A program made the position numbers and the translations under genes. From contig JAIRLA010000083.1 of the NCBI GenBank assembly GCA_031259795.1, positions 1-9,657 of the forward strand: 9,657 nt of DNA, given 5' to 3'. This DNA comes from Azoarcus sp. GTDB lineage: Bacteria > Pseudomonadota > Gammaproteobacteria > Burkholderiales > Rhodocyclaceae. The notes beneath the pieces were generated by a model that made no database searches, was not told where the DNA came from, and saw nothing but the letters and a program-made list of their open reading frames with translations. Shown piece after piece: positions 1 to 7,260 of this stretch (position 1 is the stretch's first letter; every line of letters starts with the position of its first letter).

Positions 1-848
1 GTATTGACGCCCCGGCAGGTGGTCAGCGCCGCGTCGAACCCCATGCGGCGCACCATTTCGACGTGGCGGCGGGTGTAGTCCGCGCCGGGTTTGCCGTTGG
101 GATAGGCGAAGAAACGCACCCGCTCGCCCAGCACGGCTTCGAGCCGTTCCCGGCCCGCGGCGATTTCGGCTTCGGCCTCGGCGTCGGTGCAGACCGCCAG
201 AAGGGGGTGTTCGAGCGTGTGCGCGCCGATCTGCATCCCCGCCGCCCGCAATTCCCTGACCTGGGCGGCATCGAGCATCGGGTTGTCGGCGAGTTCGACG
301 CCGCAGGCGTCGACGATCCTGGCGACGACTTCGCCGCGCGCGCGCGGCGGCAGGTATTTGACGGTCGGGATCAGGCGTTCGAGGAAGGCGCGCTTTTCCC
401 CGTCCGTGCGCACCGGCGCGGCGGGCAGCGCCGCAAGCCCCGTCTCCAGCCATTCGCGCCGGGTGCGGCGCACGGCTTCGATGAGTTTGTCGTTCCACAT
501 CTGGCCGCCGTCGAGAAAACCGCTCGCCACGAAAAAGGCGGCGCTCAGGCCGTGGCGCCGCAATACGGGCAGCGCCCGCGTGCAGGCATCGGCATAGCCG
601 TCGTCGAAGGTCAGGACGGCGGCGCGCGCGGGCAATGTCCCGGCGCGCAAATCCGCCATGGCCCGGTCGAGCGGCAACACCCGGAACCATTCCGCGATCC
701 AGCGTATCCGCGCGCTGAATTGCGCCAGATCCGGCTCTTCCGGAAACAGGGGATCGACCTCGCCGCGCACGCGATGGAAAAACAGGATCGACAGCCGGCC
801 ATTGCGCCCTCCGGGCGAGGCCAGGCTCATGGCGTGTTTCAGTAACAT
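1..848 (-). CDS. Polysaccharide deacetylase (CE4/NodB homology), 3' end cut by window edge
   Basis: I translated the minus strand from ATG at 848: 282 codons are open to the left edge with no stop, so the C-terminus lies outside the window. The protein opens with a segment reading LSILFFHRV (residues 19-27), typical of this deacetylase group. The CE4 signatures follow: motif 1 FDDGYAD at 81-87 (metal and base Asp82/Asp83), motif 2 AHTLEH at 209-214 (metal ligands His210 and His214) and motif 3 YPNG at 249-252. No signal peptide is obvious. CE4 enzymes remove N- or O-acetyl groups from glycans; beside xrtA and a Wzy-like gene it probably trims the exopolysaccharide. It starts 4 nt after the stop of the preceding gene, so translation may be coupled. 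Shine-Dalgarno support is weak, and ATG at 830 (codon 7) is a possible later start. It lacks the DVEDYF-type start I recall for the TIGR03006 XrtA deacetylase, so I place it only in the broader CE4 family. Confidence 0.93.
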   Translation of the reverse strand, partial: MLLKHAMSLASPGGRNGRLSILFFHRVRGEVDPLFPEEPDLAQFSARIRWIAEWFRVLPLDRAMADLRAGTLPARAAVLTFDDGYADACTRALPVLRRHGLSAAFFVASGFLDGGQMWNDKLIEAVRRTRREWLETGLAALPAAPVRTDGEKRAFLERLIPTVKYLPPRARGEVVARIVDACGVELADNPMLDAAQVRELRAAGMQIGAHTLEHPLLAVCTDAEAEAEIAAGRERLEAVLGERVRFFAYPNGKPGADYTRRHVEMVRRMGFDAALTTCRGVN

Positions 849-852
849 GTCG

Positions 853-2232
853 TCAAGTGCCGCTTCCCGCCCGTCCGCCGCTCCGGCCCGATCCGGACGG
901 GAGCGCGCGCGGGCGCGCCTTGCTCCGGCGCAGGCCGCAATATTCGAGAAAGCCCATTCGCGGATCGCGCTCCCATCCCCGGCTCTGGACCCAGCGCCGG
1001 GTCGCCAAGACAAGCACCATGATGTTGAACGGGATGTCTACGTAAGCCAGGGACAGGAGCGCGCCGCCCACGGCGAATCCCGCCATGCTGACCTGCGCCA
1101 TCGCGCCGAGGTCGGCGGCCCATTGCGCTTCGGGAATCTCGCGCGCGTGCCGCCGCAGCCAGCCCGCGTAGCGGAAAGTCATCCATCCCATCATCAGGTA
1201 CAGGAAAAGGCCGATGAAGCCGTGGTTGCCGAGAATCTGGAAATAGATGCTGTGCGCGGCGATGGGCTCTCCCTGGCTGGGGTCCCACATGTAGAAGATG
1301 ATCGGATGCAGGTAAACCATCCCCGCGCCGGTCACATGGTGCAGGGCGACCTGTATCGCCACGTTCCAGGCGCGCAGACGCCCCAGCGCGGACTTGTCGC
1401 TGGAGGGATCGAAGATGGTGTGCATGCGCGCCCACCATTCTTCCGGCATCATCAGCAAGACCATCGCCAATACGGCGAAGATCGCCATCGCCATCATGCC
1501 CTTGCGCCGGCTGCGCCACCACAGCAGGCCGCCCATCGCCGCCAGCGCCACCAGCGCCCCCCGCGAGCGGCTGCCCAGCGCCGAGGCCGCGCACAGCAGC
1601 ATGGCCAGGGTCAGGCCATGGCGCACCCATTTCCGCGCGCTCTGCAATTGCAGGAAGTGCAGCAGGGGAATGATCGTGATCAGGGCGAGGGCGAATTCGT
1701 TGTTGTCATAGATGAAGCTGCCCGCCGGCCCCCACACCCGGTAGCTCCCGCCCGAAGCCACGGTAAACAGCCCCCCCTTGATGCCGAGGATGGCGAGCGA
1801 CATGACGAACACCCAGGCGAAGGCGAGGATGTGGTGGCGGTTGTGCAGCAGGGCCAAGGCCACGAAGGTCATGAAGAGCGTCTTGATGACCCGGTTCCAC
1901 AAATCGTAGTCGCGTATCGACGCGAGGATGTCCGTGCTGTTGAAGCCGTAGCCGAGGAGCCACGATAAAGTCATCCACAGCATGAACAGGAGCAGCCAGA
2001 CCGCCGGCGCGCCGAGCGAGAACGGATTGCGGCGCTCCCGGGTCAACAGCAGCCCGAGCAGCGTGCTGCCGGCGGCCATGGCCGCCACGGGCGCATTGTA
2101 GGCGAACCCCCAGCAGTAGCGGTGCGGGTTCATGACGCTGATCCATGTCCACAGCAGCACGCCGATCCATGGACGGCGCAAGGCCATGAGCGCGGCGATC
2201 ACGCAGATTCCGACGACGAGAATATCCCGCAT
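853..2232 (-). CDS. Exosortase A-associated O-antigen ligase/Wzy-like membrane protein
   Basis: This 459-residue polytopic membrane protein has many hydrophobic segments, from residues 4-32 to 383-412, and a basic Arg/Gly/Ser-rich cytosolic-looking tail (about 413-459). The N-terminus, including SVMNPHRYCWG at 32-42, and the overall layout match what I recall of TIGR03097, 'probable O-glycosylation ligase, exosortase A-associated'. Family hallmarks visible are SRSRG at 221-225 and AHSIYFQILGNHGFIG at 326-341, the His plus downstream Gly pattern of the Wzy_C/WaaL superfamily. Such proteins act at the outer face of the inner membrane, joining undecaprenyl-linked glycan repeats or moving glycan onto an acceptor. 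Polymerase or ligase cannot be decided from sequence. ATG at 2232 lies 7 nt after the stop of the adenylate-forming gene, with a poor Shine-Dalgarno (GGGG about 12 nt upstream), suggesting translational coupling. Confidence 0.9.
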   Translation of the reverse strand: MRDILVVGICVIAALMALRRPWIGVLLWTWISVMNPHRYCWGFAYNAPVAAMAAGSTLLGLLLTRERRNPFSLGAPAVWLLLFMLWMTLSWLLGYGFNSTDILASIRDYDLWNRVIKTLFMTFVALALLHNRHHILAFAWVFVMSLAILGIKGGLFTVASGGSYRVWGPAGSFIYDNNEFALALITIIPLLHFLQLQSARKWVRHGLTLAMLLCAASALGSRSRGALVALAAMGGLLWWRSRRKGMMAMAIFAVLAMVLLMMPEEWWARMHTIFDPSSDKSALGRLRAWNVAIQVALHHVTGAGMVYLHPIIFYMWDPSQGEPIAAHSIYFQILGNHGFIGLFLYLMMGWMTFRYAGWLRRHAREIPEAQWAADLGAMAQVSMAGFAVGGALLSLAYVDIPFNIMVLVLATRRWVQSRGWERDPRMGFLEYCGLRRSKARPRALPSGSGRSGGRAGSGT

Positions 2233-2239
2233 GGTTCTT

Positions 2240-3619
2240 TTACCCCGCTTCCGCCCTCACCGGCGCGCCATGTTCGACATGGCTGACGATGTAGCGATAT
2301 TTGCCCGATTTTTCCGGCGCGATCGCCTCGACCCGCTCGATCATGACCGTGACCGCTTCGCCCAGGCGCTGGCGGAACCCGGCGACGATATGTTGTTCGC
2401 TGGCGGGATCGAACGTCGGGTCGACCGCCAGTTGCACCCGCGTCAGGTCGAGCGATTCCTGGACGATCCTGAAGGCGCGCACCCCGGGCAGATCGCGCAC
2501 GACATAGACCAGGGACAGACCGTGCAGCACGGTGCCGTCCCGCGCCACGACGAAATCCGTGCTCCGGCCCTGGATGTCGCGCAACAGCGGCAGGCCCCGC
2601 CCGCAAGGGCAGCTTTCCTCCCCCGCCGCGCCGATGTCGCCGGTGCGGTAGCGAATGAAGGGGAAGTCGCGGGTGGCCAGGTGCGTGACGACAATCTCGC
2701 CGCAATGCCCCGGCGGCAGCGTCCGGCCATTTTCATCGACGATTTCGACGACGATGTCCTCGGCGGTGATGTGCATGCCCCCGGCGGGACACTGATGGGC
2801 GATGAAGCCGCCGTCCCGGCTGCCGTAGCCATTGGCGACGGGGCAGGCGTACAGGCGCTCGATGGCGGCGCGCTGGTGATCGTACAGGCGCTCGCCGGTG
2901 GTGAATGCCACGGCGATAGCGAGATCGTCCAGCCCGATGCCTTTTCTTTCCGCGTGCAGGGCGATGTGGGCGAGCGCGGAAGGGTAGCCGAACAACATTT
3001 TCGGCCTGGTCTTCCGGATGCGGGCGATGAAGCGCTCCACATTCGCCCCGGACATCTCGAAAGCGGGCAACAGCCTGGTGCGCATCAAACGGTCGCGGAG
3101 CATGCGCAGCCTGTCCTGCGCGCCCAGTTCGATGGGCGAACCCCAGACCACGATTTCGGGATCGCCGATATCCACCCCCCACCAGCGGGTGGCGCGCCAT
3201 TTGGCGGCGACATCGTGCGTCACCCGCTCATCGCCGATGAAAAAGATCAGCGGCTCGCCGCTGGAGCCGCCCGTGTTGAAACGCGCCAGGCCGCGCGCGT
3301 TTTCGGCGCGCAGGGCGTCGGTATGGGCGCGGATGATCTCCTTGGTCAGGAAGGGCAGGCGCTGCAAATCGTCGACGCTTTGCAACTTGGCGGGATCGAA
3401 GCCGGCCTGTGCGAACAGGGCGCGGTAATAAGGCGTGTGCGCCCCCGCGTCCCGCAGCAGCGCGCGCAGACGCTCGACCTGGGCGGCGAGGATGCGCTCG
3501 CGCGGCCACCATTGCGATATTTCCATTGCGCGCTTCACCCGCACGGTGTCGTGGCGCTTGCAGCGCTCCTGCAACGGAAACAGCACGTTTGCAACGAAGC
3601 GCGCGTAGAGATCGGGCAT
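2240..3619 (-). CDS. PaaK/CapK-like adenylate-forming enzyme (phenylacetate-CoA ligase family)
   Basis: The protein has 459 residues from ATG at 3619. It carries ANL-superfamily motifs: a phosphate-binding loop FNTGGSSGEPL at 114-124, GYGSRDGG at 264-271, YRTGDIG at 324-330, and CPCGRG at 337-342, the zinc-ligand-like Cys pair seen in PaaK and coenzyme F390 synthetase relatives. A Lys-containing C-terminal stretch near 437-440 (EKSGK) fits the catalytic lysine region. The family activates a carboxylic acid as acyl-AMP and passes it to a thiol or amine. In a polysaccharide operon (compare CapK) it may attach or activate a non-sugar substituent, but the substrate is unknown. It is shorter than the roughly 515-residue TIGR03098 exosortase-associated acyl-CoA ligase I recall, and appears to be a different family. 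The frame continues to TTG at 3625, but the AAGGA at 3628-3632 is spaced correctly only for ATG 3619. It begins 12 nt after the glycosyltransferase stop. Confidence 0.88.
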   Translation of the reverse strand: MPDLYARFVANVLFPLQERCKRHDTVRVKRAMEISQWWPRERILAAQVERLRALLRDAGAHTPYYRALFAQAGFDPAKLQSVDDLQRLPFLTKEIIRAHTDALRAENARGLARFNTGGSSGEPLIFFIGDERVTHDVAAKWRATRWWGVDIGDPEIVVWGSPIELGAQDRLRMLRDRLMRTRLLPAFEMSGANVERFIARIRKTRPKMLFGYPSALAHIALHAERKGIGLDDLAIAVAFTTGERLYDHQRAAIERLYACPVANGYGSRDGGFIAHQCPAGGMHITAEDIVVEIVDENGRTLPPGHCGEIVVTHLATRDFPFIRYRTGDIGAAGEESCPCGRGLPLLRDIQGRSTDFVVARDGTVLHGLSLVYVVRDLPGVRAFRIVQESLDLTRVQLAVDPTFDPASEQHIVAGFRQRLGEAVTVMIERVEAIAPEKSGKYRYIVSHVEHGAPVRAEAG

Positions 3620-3627
3620 GGACAAAT

Positions 3628-3632
3628 TCCTT
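3628..3632 (-). promoter_or_regulatory. Ribosome binding site fixing the adenylate-forming enzyme start
   Basis: On the minus strand AAGGA overlaps the TGA stop (3632-3634) of the upstream glycosyltransferase by one base and sits 8 nt before ATG at 3619. The in-frame TTG at 3625 would have only 2 nt of spacing, so ATG 3619 is the better start. The stop/SD overlap suggests coupled translation. Confidence 0.7.
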
Positions 3633-4744
3633 CAACACAGCGGATGCGCCGCGCGGATTTCCGGCGCCATGGCGTCGCGGTACGCGGCGAGCAGTTTACC
3701 CTTCACCGCGTCCCAACAGTACTGCCGCGCCTCGGCGATGCCGGCTTCCCGCAAGCGGCGGGCAAGCTCGCCATCGCCCAGCACCGCCAGCGCCGCCGCC
3801 GCGAGCGCCCCGGGATCGTCCGGCGGCGCCAGCATGGCCGTGCGTCCCTGCTCGACGATGAAAGGCACCCCGCCGACATCGGTGCTCACCACCGGCACGC
3901 CGCTGGCGAGCGCTTCCAGCACCGAGACCGGCATATTGTCGACGCGGCTCGGATTGATGACGAGATCGGCGTCGCGGTACAGCGCCGCCATCCGCTCGCG
4001 CTCCAGCCGCCCGGTAAAGCGGACGCCGGCGGCGATGCCGAGATGACGCGCGAGCTCTTCCAGCGCGGCGCGCTCCGAACCGCTGCCCGCGATCGACAGG
4101 CGGGCGCGCGGCAGCGCCGCCGCGATGCGCGCGAACGCATGCAGCGCGACATCCATGCCGTAGATCGGCTCCAGATTGCGCGCCACGACGATATGGGGCG
4201 CTCGCGGATCGCGCCCGCGCGCCGCGGCGGGATGAAAACACGCCGGATCGACGATATTCGGCACGATCCGGCCCCGCATGCCATGGCGCGCGAACACCTC
4301 CAGCAAAAACCCGGAAGGCAGCAACAAACCGGCGCAGCGGCGCAGGTTCTTGCGGACGCGCGCGGCGGCTTTTTCCAGGAAGGCCGCCGCCTCGCCGCCA
4401 TGGTAATGCACCACCACGGGCGTCTTGCGCAGCGCGGCGACCCGGATCGCCGGCGCGGCGAGGAGATGCCACGACCAACCGGAATTCGCCATGACATGGA
4501 CAAGATCGGCGCGCCCGCAGGCCCGCCACAGCGCGAGCACATACGGCGGCAGACGAAACCCCGCCCGCGCCCCCTTGATATGTTCGATCCACGCGGGACG
4601 GCAGGGCGCGTTGACCCGCACCGGCTCGACCACGGCCCCTTCCGCGCGCAGGCATTCGCTCAACTGCCGCATCTGGTTGGCCATACCGCCAGCGGGCGGC
4701 GGCAACGGCCCGACGAGACAGATTTTCAGGCCCGCGAAACTCAT
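3632..4744 (-). CDS. GT4-type glycosyltransferase
   Basis: This 370-residue GT-B fold transferase has an N-terminal acceptor domain with a glycine-rich loop (LVGPLPPPAGGM, 10-21) and HYHGG at 113-117. A linker carries VPNIVD at 161-166. The C-terminal nucleotide-sugar domain has a VARNLEPIYGMD segment at 187-198 and LVINPSRVDNMPVSVLEALASG at 261-282. The usual E-X7-E donor-binding motif is D-X7-E here (Asp269, Glu277), a variant I recall in several GT4 subfamilies. It probably adds one sugar to a lipid-linked repeat unit on the cytoplasmic face of the membrane; donor and acceptor cannot be read from sequence. ATG 4744 is preceded by AAGGGA at 4755-4760 with a longish 10-nt spacer. It follows a 104-nt AT-rich spacer and returns abruptly to high GC, then leads almost directly into the adenylate-forming gene. 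I do not recognise it as one of the named XrtA-associated transferase families. Confidence 0.9.
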   Translation of the reverse strand: MSFAGLKICLVGPLPPPAGGMANQMRQLSECLRAEGAVVEPVRVNAPCRPAWIEHIKGARAGFRLPPYVLALWRACGRADLVHVMANSGWSWHLLAAPAIRVAALRKTPVVVHYHGGEAAAFLEKAAARVRKNLRRCAGLLLPSGFLLEVFARHGMRGRIVPNIVDPACFHPAAARGRDPRAPHIVVARNLEPIYGMDVALHAFARIAAALPRARLSIAGSGSERAALEELARHLGIAAGVRFTGRLERERMAALYRDADLVINPSRVDNMPVSVLEALASGVPVVSTDVGGVPFIVEQGRTAMLAPPDDPGALAAAALAVLGDGELARRLREAGIAEARQYCWDAVKGKLLAAYRDAMAPEIRAAHPLC

Positions 4745-4771
4745 GATCTTATTGTCCCTTGCCAGTGCTTT

Positions 4772-4843
4772 TTATAACAAATCAACTTGATCTTTCAGAA
4801 CACGCTTCAAGCCGGTTTCGCAAGAATATTTGTTTACGTCCAT
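4772..4843 (-). other. Possible 23-codon mini-ORF or gene remnant in AT-rich spacer
   Basis: Between the acyltransferase stop and the GT4 start, the minus strand reads ATG at 4843 through TAA at 4774-4772. It encodes MDVNKYSCETGLKRVLKDQV followed by DLL. The peptide looks protein-like, with mixed charged and hydrophobic residues, and shares the low GC of the acyltransferase. I see no convincing Shine-Dalgarno and no family match. It could be the N-terminal stub of a gene lost during insertion or deletion, a small leader peptide, or chance. The rest of the 104-nt spacer (4745-4848) holds a TTATAA near 4772 with no good -35 partner, and no terminator hairpin. Confidence 0.2.
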
Positions 4844-4848
4844 ATGAA

Positions 4849-5883
4849 TCATGCGCCTATGATCATTCTACTGTTTTTCCCAAGAATGCGTTTGGCTATC
4901 CATATTATTGAAACAGTGCAAACGATCACTAGTCCGGCATAGATACAAAAGCCAGGTAAATTGCCGGGAATATCCGCCGAGCCTTGTCCGTCGTATATCG
5001 ACCCATACAGCACATAGACGGTTACAAGCTTTATCGCGGAAATAAAATAAGCATGAATAAAAAATATCCCGAAACTCACTTCAGCAATATAATCGAGCCT
5101 GTTACCAAAAAAGCCGTGATAGCGATACAATAGCCAAGTTAAAATCAGCGCCAAGCTCGTTTTCATGGGCATTTGCCAAAAAGGCGGCTGCGGCCAACCG
5201 GACATAACACCCGCCATGCCAAGCATAGCGATGAGCAGCAGTATTGGCCACCACCGCATGACAAGACTCATCGCTACTTGCTTGCTGTGCGAAAAAGCCA
5301 TTCCAAGAAGATAAACAGGCAATAAGTAAACTGCCTTGTCGAGCGGGCCATGAGGGCCGTCCCTCCCGAGCCATGTCGATAACAACAGGAAAGGCGGGAT
5401 CAGCCAATAAGCGCTTGGCGCCTTCCTGTCGATCCAGATGAATAAAGGCGCACACAGGTAAAACAAGGCAATGGTCGGCACAAACCACAAGGGCGCGAGG
5501 TGCTTGCCGGTAAGCAGGAAAAGCGTGATTTGCTGCCACAACTTCATATCATAAAACCAGTCCCACATCCCAATGCGCTGCGTTAACATGGTGAAAATAT
5601 ATAACGCGGGGATTGACAACAGCAGATATGGCAGGATGACCGTCTGAATTTTACGTTTCAAGTATTTCCTGTACTCGAACCGCGCACTCAGATGTTGGAA
5701 CAGATACCCCGCGATAAAAAAGAAATAAACCGAACTTTCATTGGCAACAGCATCAATCAACATCCCTGTGCGCGGCCAAGCACTCCAATTCAATGATGGA
5801 ATGGTATGTGCGAAAACGATGAAGATGATTGCGATACCGCGAAATACATGAATATGCTGCTGATACTCGTTCCGGGCTGTCAC
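4849..5883 (-). CDS. Membrane acyltransferase 3 family protein (O-acyl transferase)
   Basis: This is a 344-residue integral membrane protein with about ten hydrophobic segments (roughly 11-29, 44-66, 83-103, 117-150, 158-172, 184-198, 210-228, 241-254, 268-290, 311-333). The first carries FRGIAIIFIVFAH, with Arg15 and His26 forming the R-X10-H motif of acyltransferase_3 proteins. The family transfers acetyl or other acyl groups from the cytosol onto extracytoplasmic glycans, so it probably O-acylates the polysaccharide or an intermediate. The start is GTG at 5883: an in-frame TGA lies 7 codons upstream, and AAGGG at 5891-5895 is 7 nt away. The gene is far more AT-rich than its neighbours: by hand count 5041-5100 has 18 G/C of 60, while 4021-4080 in the next gene has 45 of 60. 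Codons such as AAA, ATA and AAT are frequent. This suggests recent acquisition. Acyl donor and target are unknown. Confidence 0.9.
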   Translation of the reverse strand: MTARNEYQQHIHVFRGIAIIFIVFAHTIPSLNWSAWPRTGMLIDAVANESSVYFFFIAGYLFQHLSARFEYRKYLKRKIQTVILPYLLLSIPALYIFTMLTQRIGMWDWFYDMKLWQQITLFLLTGKHLAPLWFVPTIALFYLCAPLFIWIDRKAPSAYWLIPPFLLLSTWLGRDGPHGPLDKAVYLLPVYLLGMAFSHSKQVAMSLVMRWWPILLLIAMLGMAGVMSGWPQPPFWQMPMKTSLALILTWLLYRYHGFFGNRLDYIAEVSFGIFFIHAYFISAIKLVTVYVLYGSIYDGQGSADIPGNLPGFCIYAGLVIVCTVSIIWIAKRILGKNSRMIIGA

Positions 5884-5890
5884 GTCATCA

Positions 5891-5895
5891 CCCTT
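5891..5895 (-). promoter_or_regulatory. Ribosome binding site supporting a GTG start
   Basis: AAGGG on the minus strand lies 7 nt before GTG at 5883. No ATG occurs in frame between the upstream in-frame TGA (5902-5904) and Met41, so this site decides the acyltransferase start. It falls in the 31-nt gap after the preceding glycosyltransferase stop. Confidence 0.6.
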
Positions 5896-5914
5896 TCGCT
5901 TTCATTGTTTGAAT

Positions 5915-7114
5915 TCACTTCGCGCGGGCGAGGCGCTCATAGACCGGCGCATAATTCGCCACGCTCCGCTTCCAGTTGCGCTCTTTTTCGACGAAGTGGC
6001 GGCCCGCTTTTTTCATCGCCGGCCAGCGTTCGCGGTGCGCGAGCAGGTCGGCGACGGCTTCGCGCAAGGCGTCGACGTCGCCCGCCCGGAACAGCCGTCC
6101 GGTTTCGCCGTCGCGGATCAGTTCCTTGTGGCCGCCGACGTCGGAGGCGACGCAGACCCGCCCTTGCGCCATCGCTTCGAGCGGTTTCAGCGGCGTCACC
6201 AGCTCGGTGAGGCGCATGGAATGGCGCGGATAGACGAGAAGATCGGTCTGGCTGTAATAGTGGCTGACTTCGTCGTGCGGCACGCGCCCGGCGAAGATCA
6301 CTTTGTCGGACAAGCCGAGCCGCGCGGCCTGCGCCGCGAGGTTTTTTTCCTGCGGTCCGCCGCCGACCAGCAGCGCCCGCAATCCGGGATGCCCGGCAAG
6401 CAGGCCGGGCAAGGCGTCGAGCAGGAGGTCGAGCCCTTCGTAAGCGTAGAACGAGCCGATGAAACCGATCACCGTGGCGTCTTCGAGACCGAGCCGGCGG
6501 CGCAGTCCGGGATCGGCCCTGCCGGCGAGCCTGAAACTTTTCACGTCGACCGCGTTGGGAATGACGGTGATGCGTTCGCCGGGGATGCCGCGCGCGGCGA
6601 GGTCGGCGCGCAGGCCCTCGCAGATCGTGAACACATGCGCCGCCCGGCGCGCCACTTCGGTCTCGATGCGCTGCGTGGCGCGGTAGCGCAGACTGCCCGC
6701 GTTCGTCGTGCCGTGGTCGACCGCGGCGTCTTCCCAGAAGGCGCGGATTTCGTATACCACGGGGATGGAAAGTTTCTTGCCCACCCACAAGGCCGGGATG
6801 GCGGTCAATACCGGGGAATGGGCGTGGAGAATATCGGGACGGTATGTCGCGGCCAACTCCGCCAAGCGGGCGAAAGTCGCCTTGATCTGCCGCCATTCGT
6901 GGATGCCGGCGGGGCCGGGGGGCGGCACCCGGGCGCGGTGGAACTTGAGATTCCCGACCATTTCGACCGCTTCGGCGGTCACGCCCTGCTTGGGCGAAGT
7001 CAGGTGCAGGGTTTCCCAGCCGCGCGCGCGCTGCTCGCGCAGGATGGCTTCCGTGCGGAAGGTATAGCCGCTGTGCAGCGGGATCGAGTGGTCGAGTATA
7101 TGCAGGATGCGCAT
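5915..7114 (-). CDS. PEP-CTERM/exosortase A-associated GT4 glycosyltransferase (TIGR04063-like)
   Basis: The 399-residue product begins MRILHILDHSIPLHSGYTFR, which I recall as characteristic of TIGR04063 (exosortase A-associated glycosyltransferase, Daro_2409 family). The N-terminal acceptor domain includes DILHAHSP at 94-101. The linker has IPNAVD at 185-190 and the donor domain begins near GFIGSFYAYEGLD at 217-229. The donor-binding region is LTELVTPLKPLEAMAQG at 302-318, with Glu304 and Glu313 eight residues apart rather than the classic seven, and a Lys at 310. Together with the other transferases it would build the repeat unit on a lipid carrier at the cytoplasmic membrane face. ATG 7114 is set by the conserved N-terminus, although no Shine-Dalgarno precedes it: the leader is pyrimidine-rich. 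It follows a 146-nt spacer and leads into the acyltransferase after 31 nt. Confidence 0.92.
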   Translation of the reverse strand: MRILHILDHSIPLHSGYTFRTEAILREQRARGWETLHLTSPKQGVTAEAVEMVGNLKFHRARVPPPGPAGIHEWRQIKATFARLAELAATYRPDILHAHSPVLTAIPALWVGKKLSIPVVYEIRAFWEDAAVDHGTTNAGSLRYRATQRIETEVARRAAHVFTICEGLRADLAARGIPGERITVIPNAVDVKSFRLAGRADPGLRRRLGLEDATVIGFIGSFYAYEGLDLLLDALPGLLAGHPGLRALLVGGGPQEKNLAAQAARLGLSDKVIFAGRVPHDEVSHYYSQTDLLVYPRHSMRLTELVTPLKPLEAMAQGRVCVASDVGGHKELIRDGETGRLFRAGDVDALREAVADLLAHRERWPAMKKAGRHFVEKERNWKRSVANYAPVYERLARAK

Positions 7115-7260
7115 GGGCGGGGAAATGGCGGAATAAATAAAACGGTCATGCTACACGGTTTCTTCGCCGGCGTTCGCGGACGCGCGCGCGGCGGGCGGCG
7201 GGACGGCGAGATCGACGCGCGCGCCGGATGTCCTCCATCCCCGCTCTTCCGGACGGGCCT
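7115..7260 (-). other. Intergenic spacer between the two XrtA-associated glycosyltransferases
   Basis: This 146-nt spacer is the largest gap in the operon. It contains an 11-bp direct repeat GACGCGCGCGC at 7179-7189 and 7214-7224, whose alternating GC core is also self-complementary and could pair across about 25 nt. Next to the start of the downstream gene is an AT-rich patch (TTTTATTTATT on the minus strand, about 7132-7142) that could act as a -10 region, but I found no matching -35. A small inverted repeat GGATG/CATCC at 7226-7240 has no T-tract. No clear promoter or terminator can be called. Confidence 0.35.

Noticed and set aside
63..1968. Overlapping plus-strand frames at 63-845 and 658-1968
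   Set aside because: They are mirrors of the CE4 deacetylase and the Wzy-like gene, both of which show family motifs on the minus strand.
2132..4777. 881-codon open frame on the plus strand
   Set aside because: It lies antisense to the adenylate-forming enzyme and the GT4 gene. The translation is rich in Arg, His, Asp and Gln with no domain, as expected for the mirror frame of GC-rich genes.
4745..4848. Promoter for the GT4 gene around TTATAA near 4772
   Set aside because: The hexamer 17 nt upstream (TTCTGA) matches the -35 consensus poorly, and AT-rich DNA gives such hits by chance. No sigma-54 type -24/-12 element was found either.
7226..7240. GGATG/CATCC inverted repeat as a terminator after the glycosyltransferase
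   Set aside because: The stem is only 5 bp and no T-tract follows on the minus strand.
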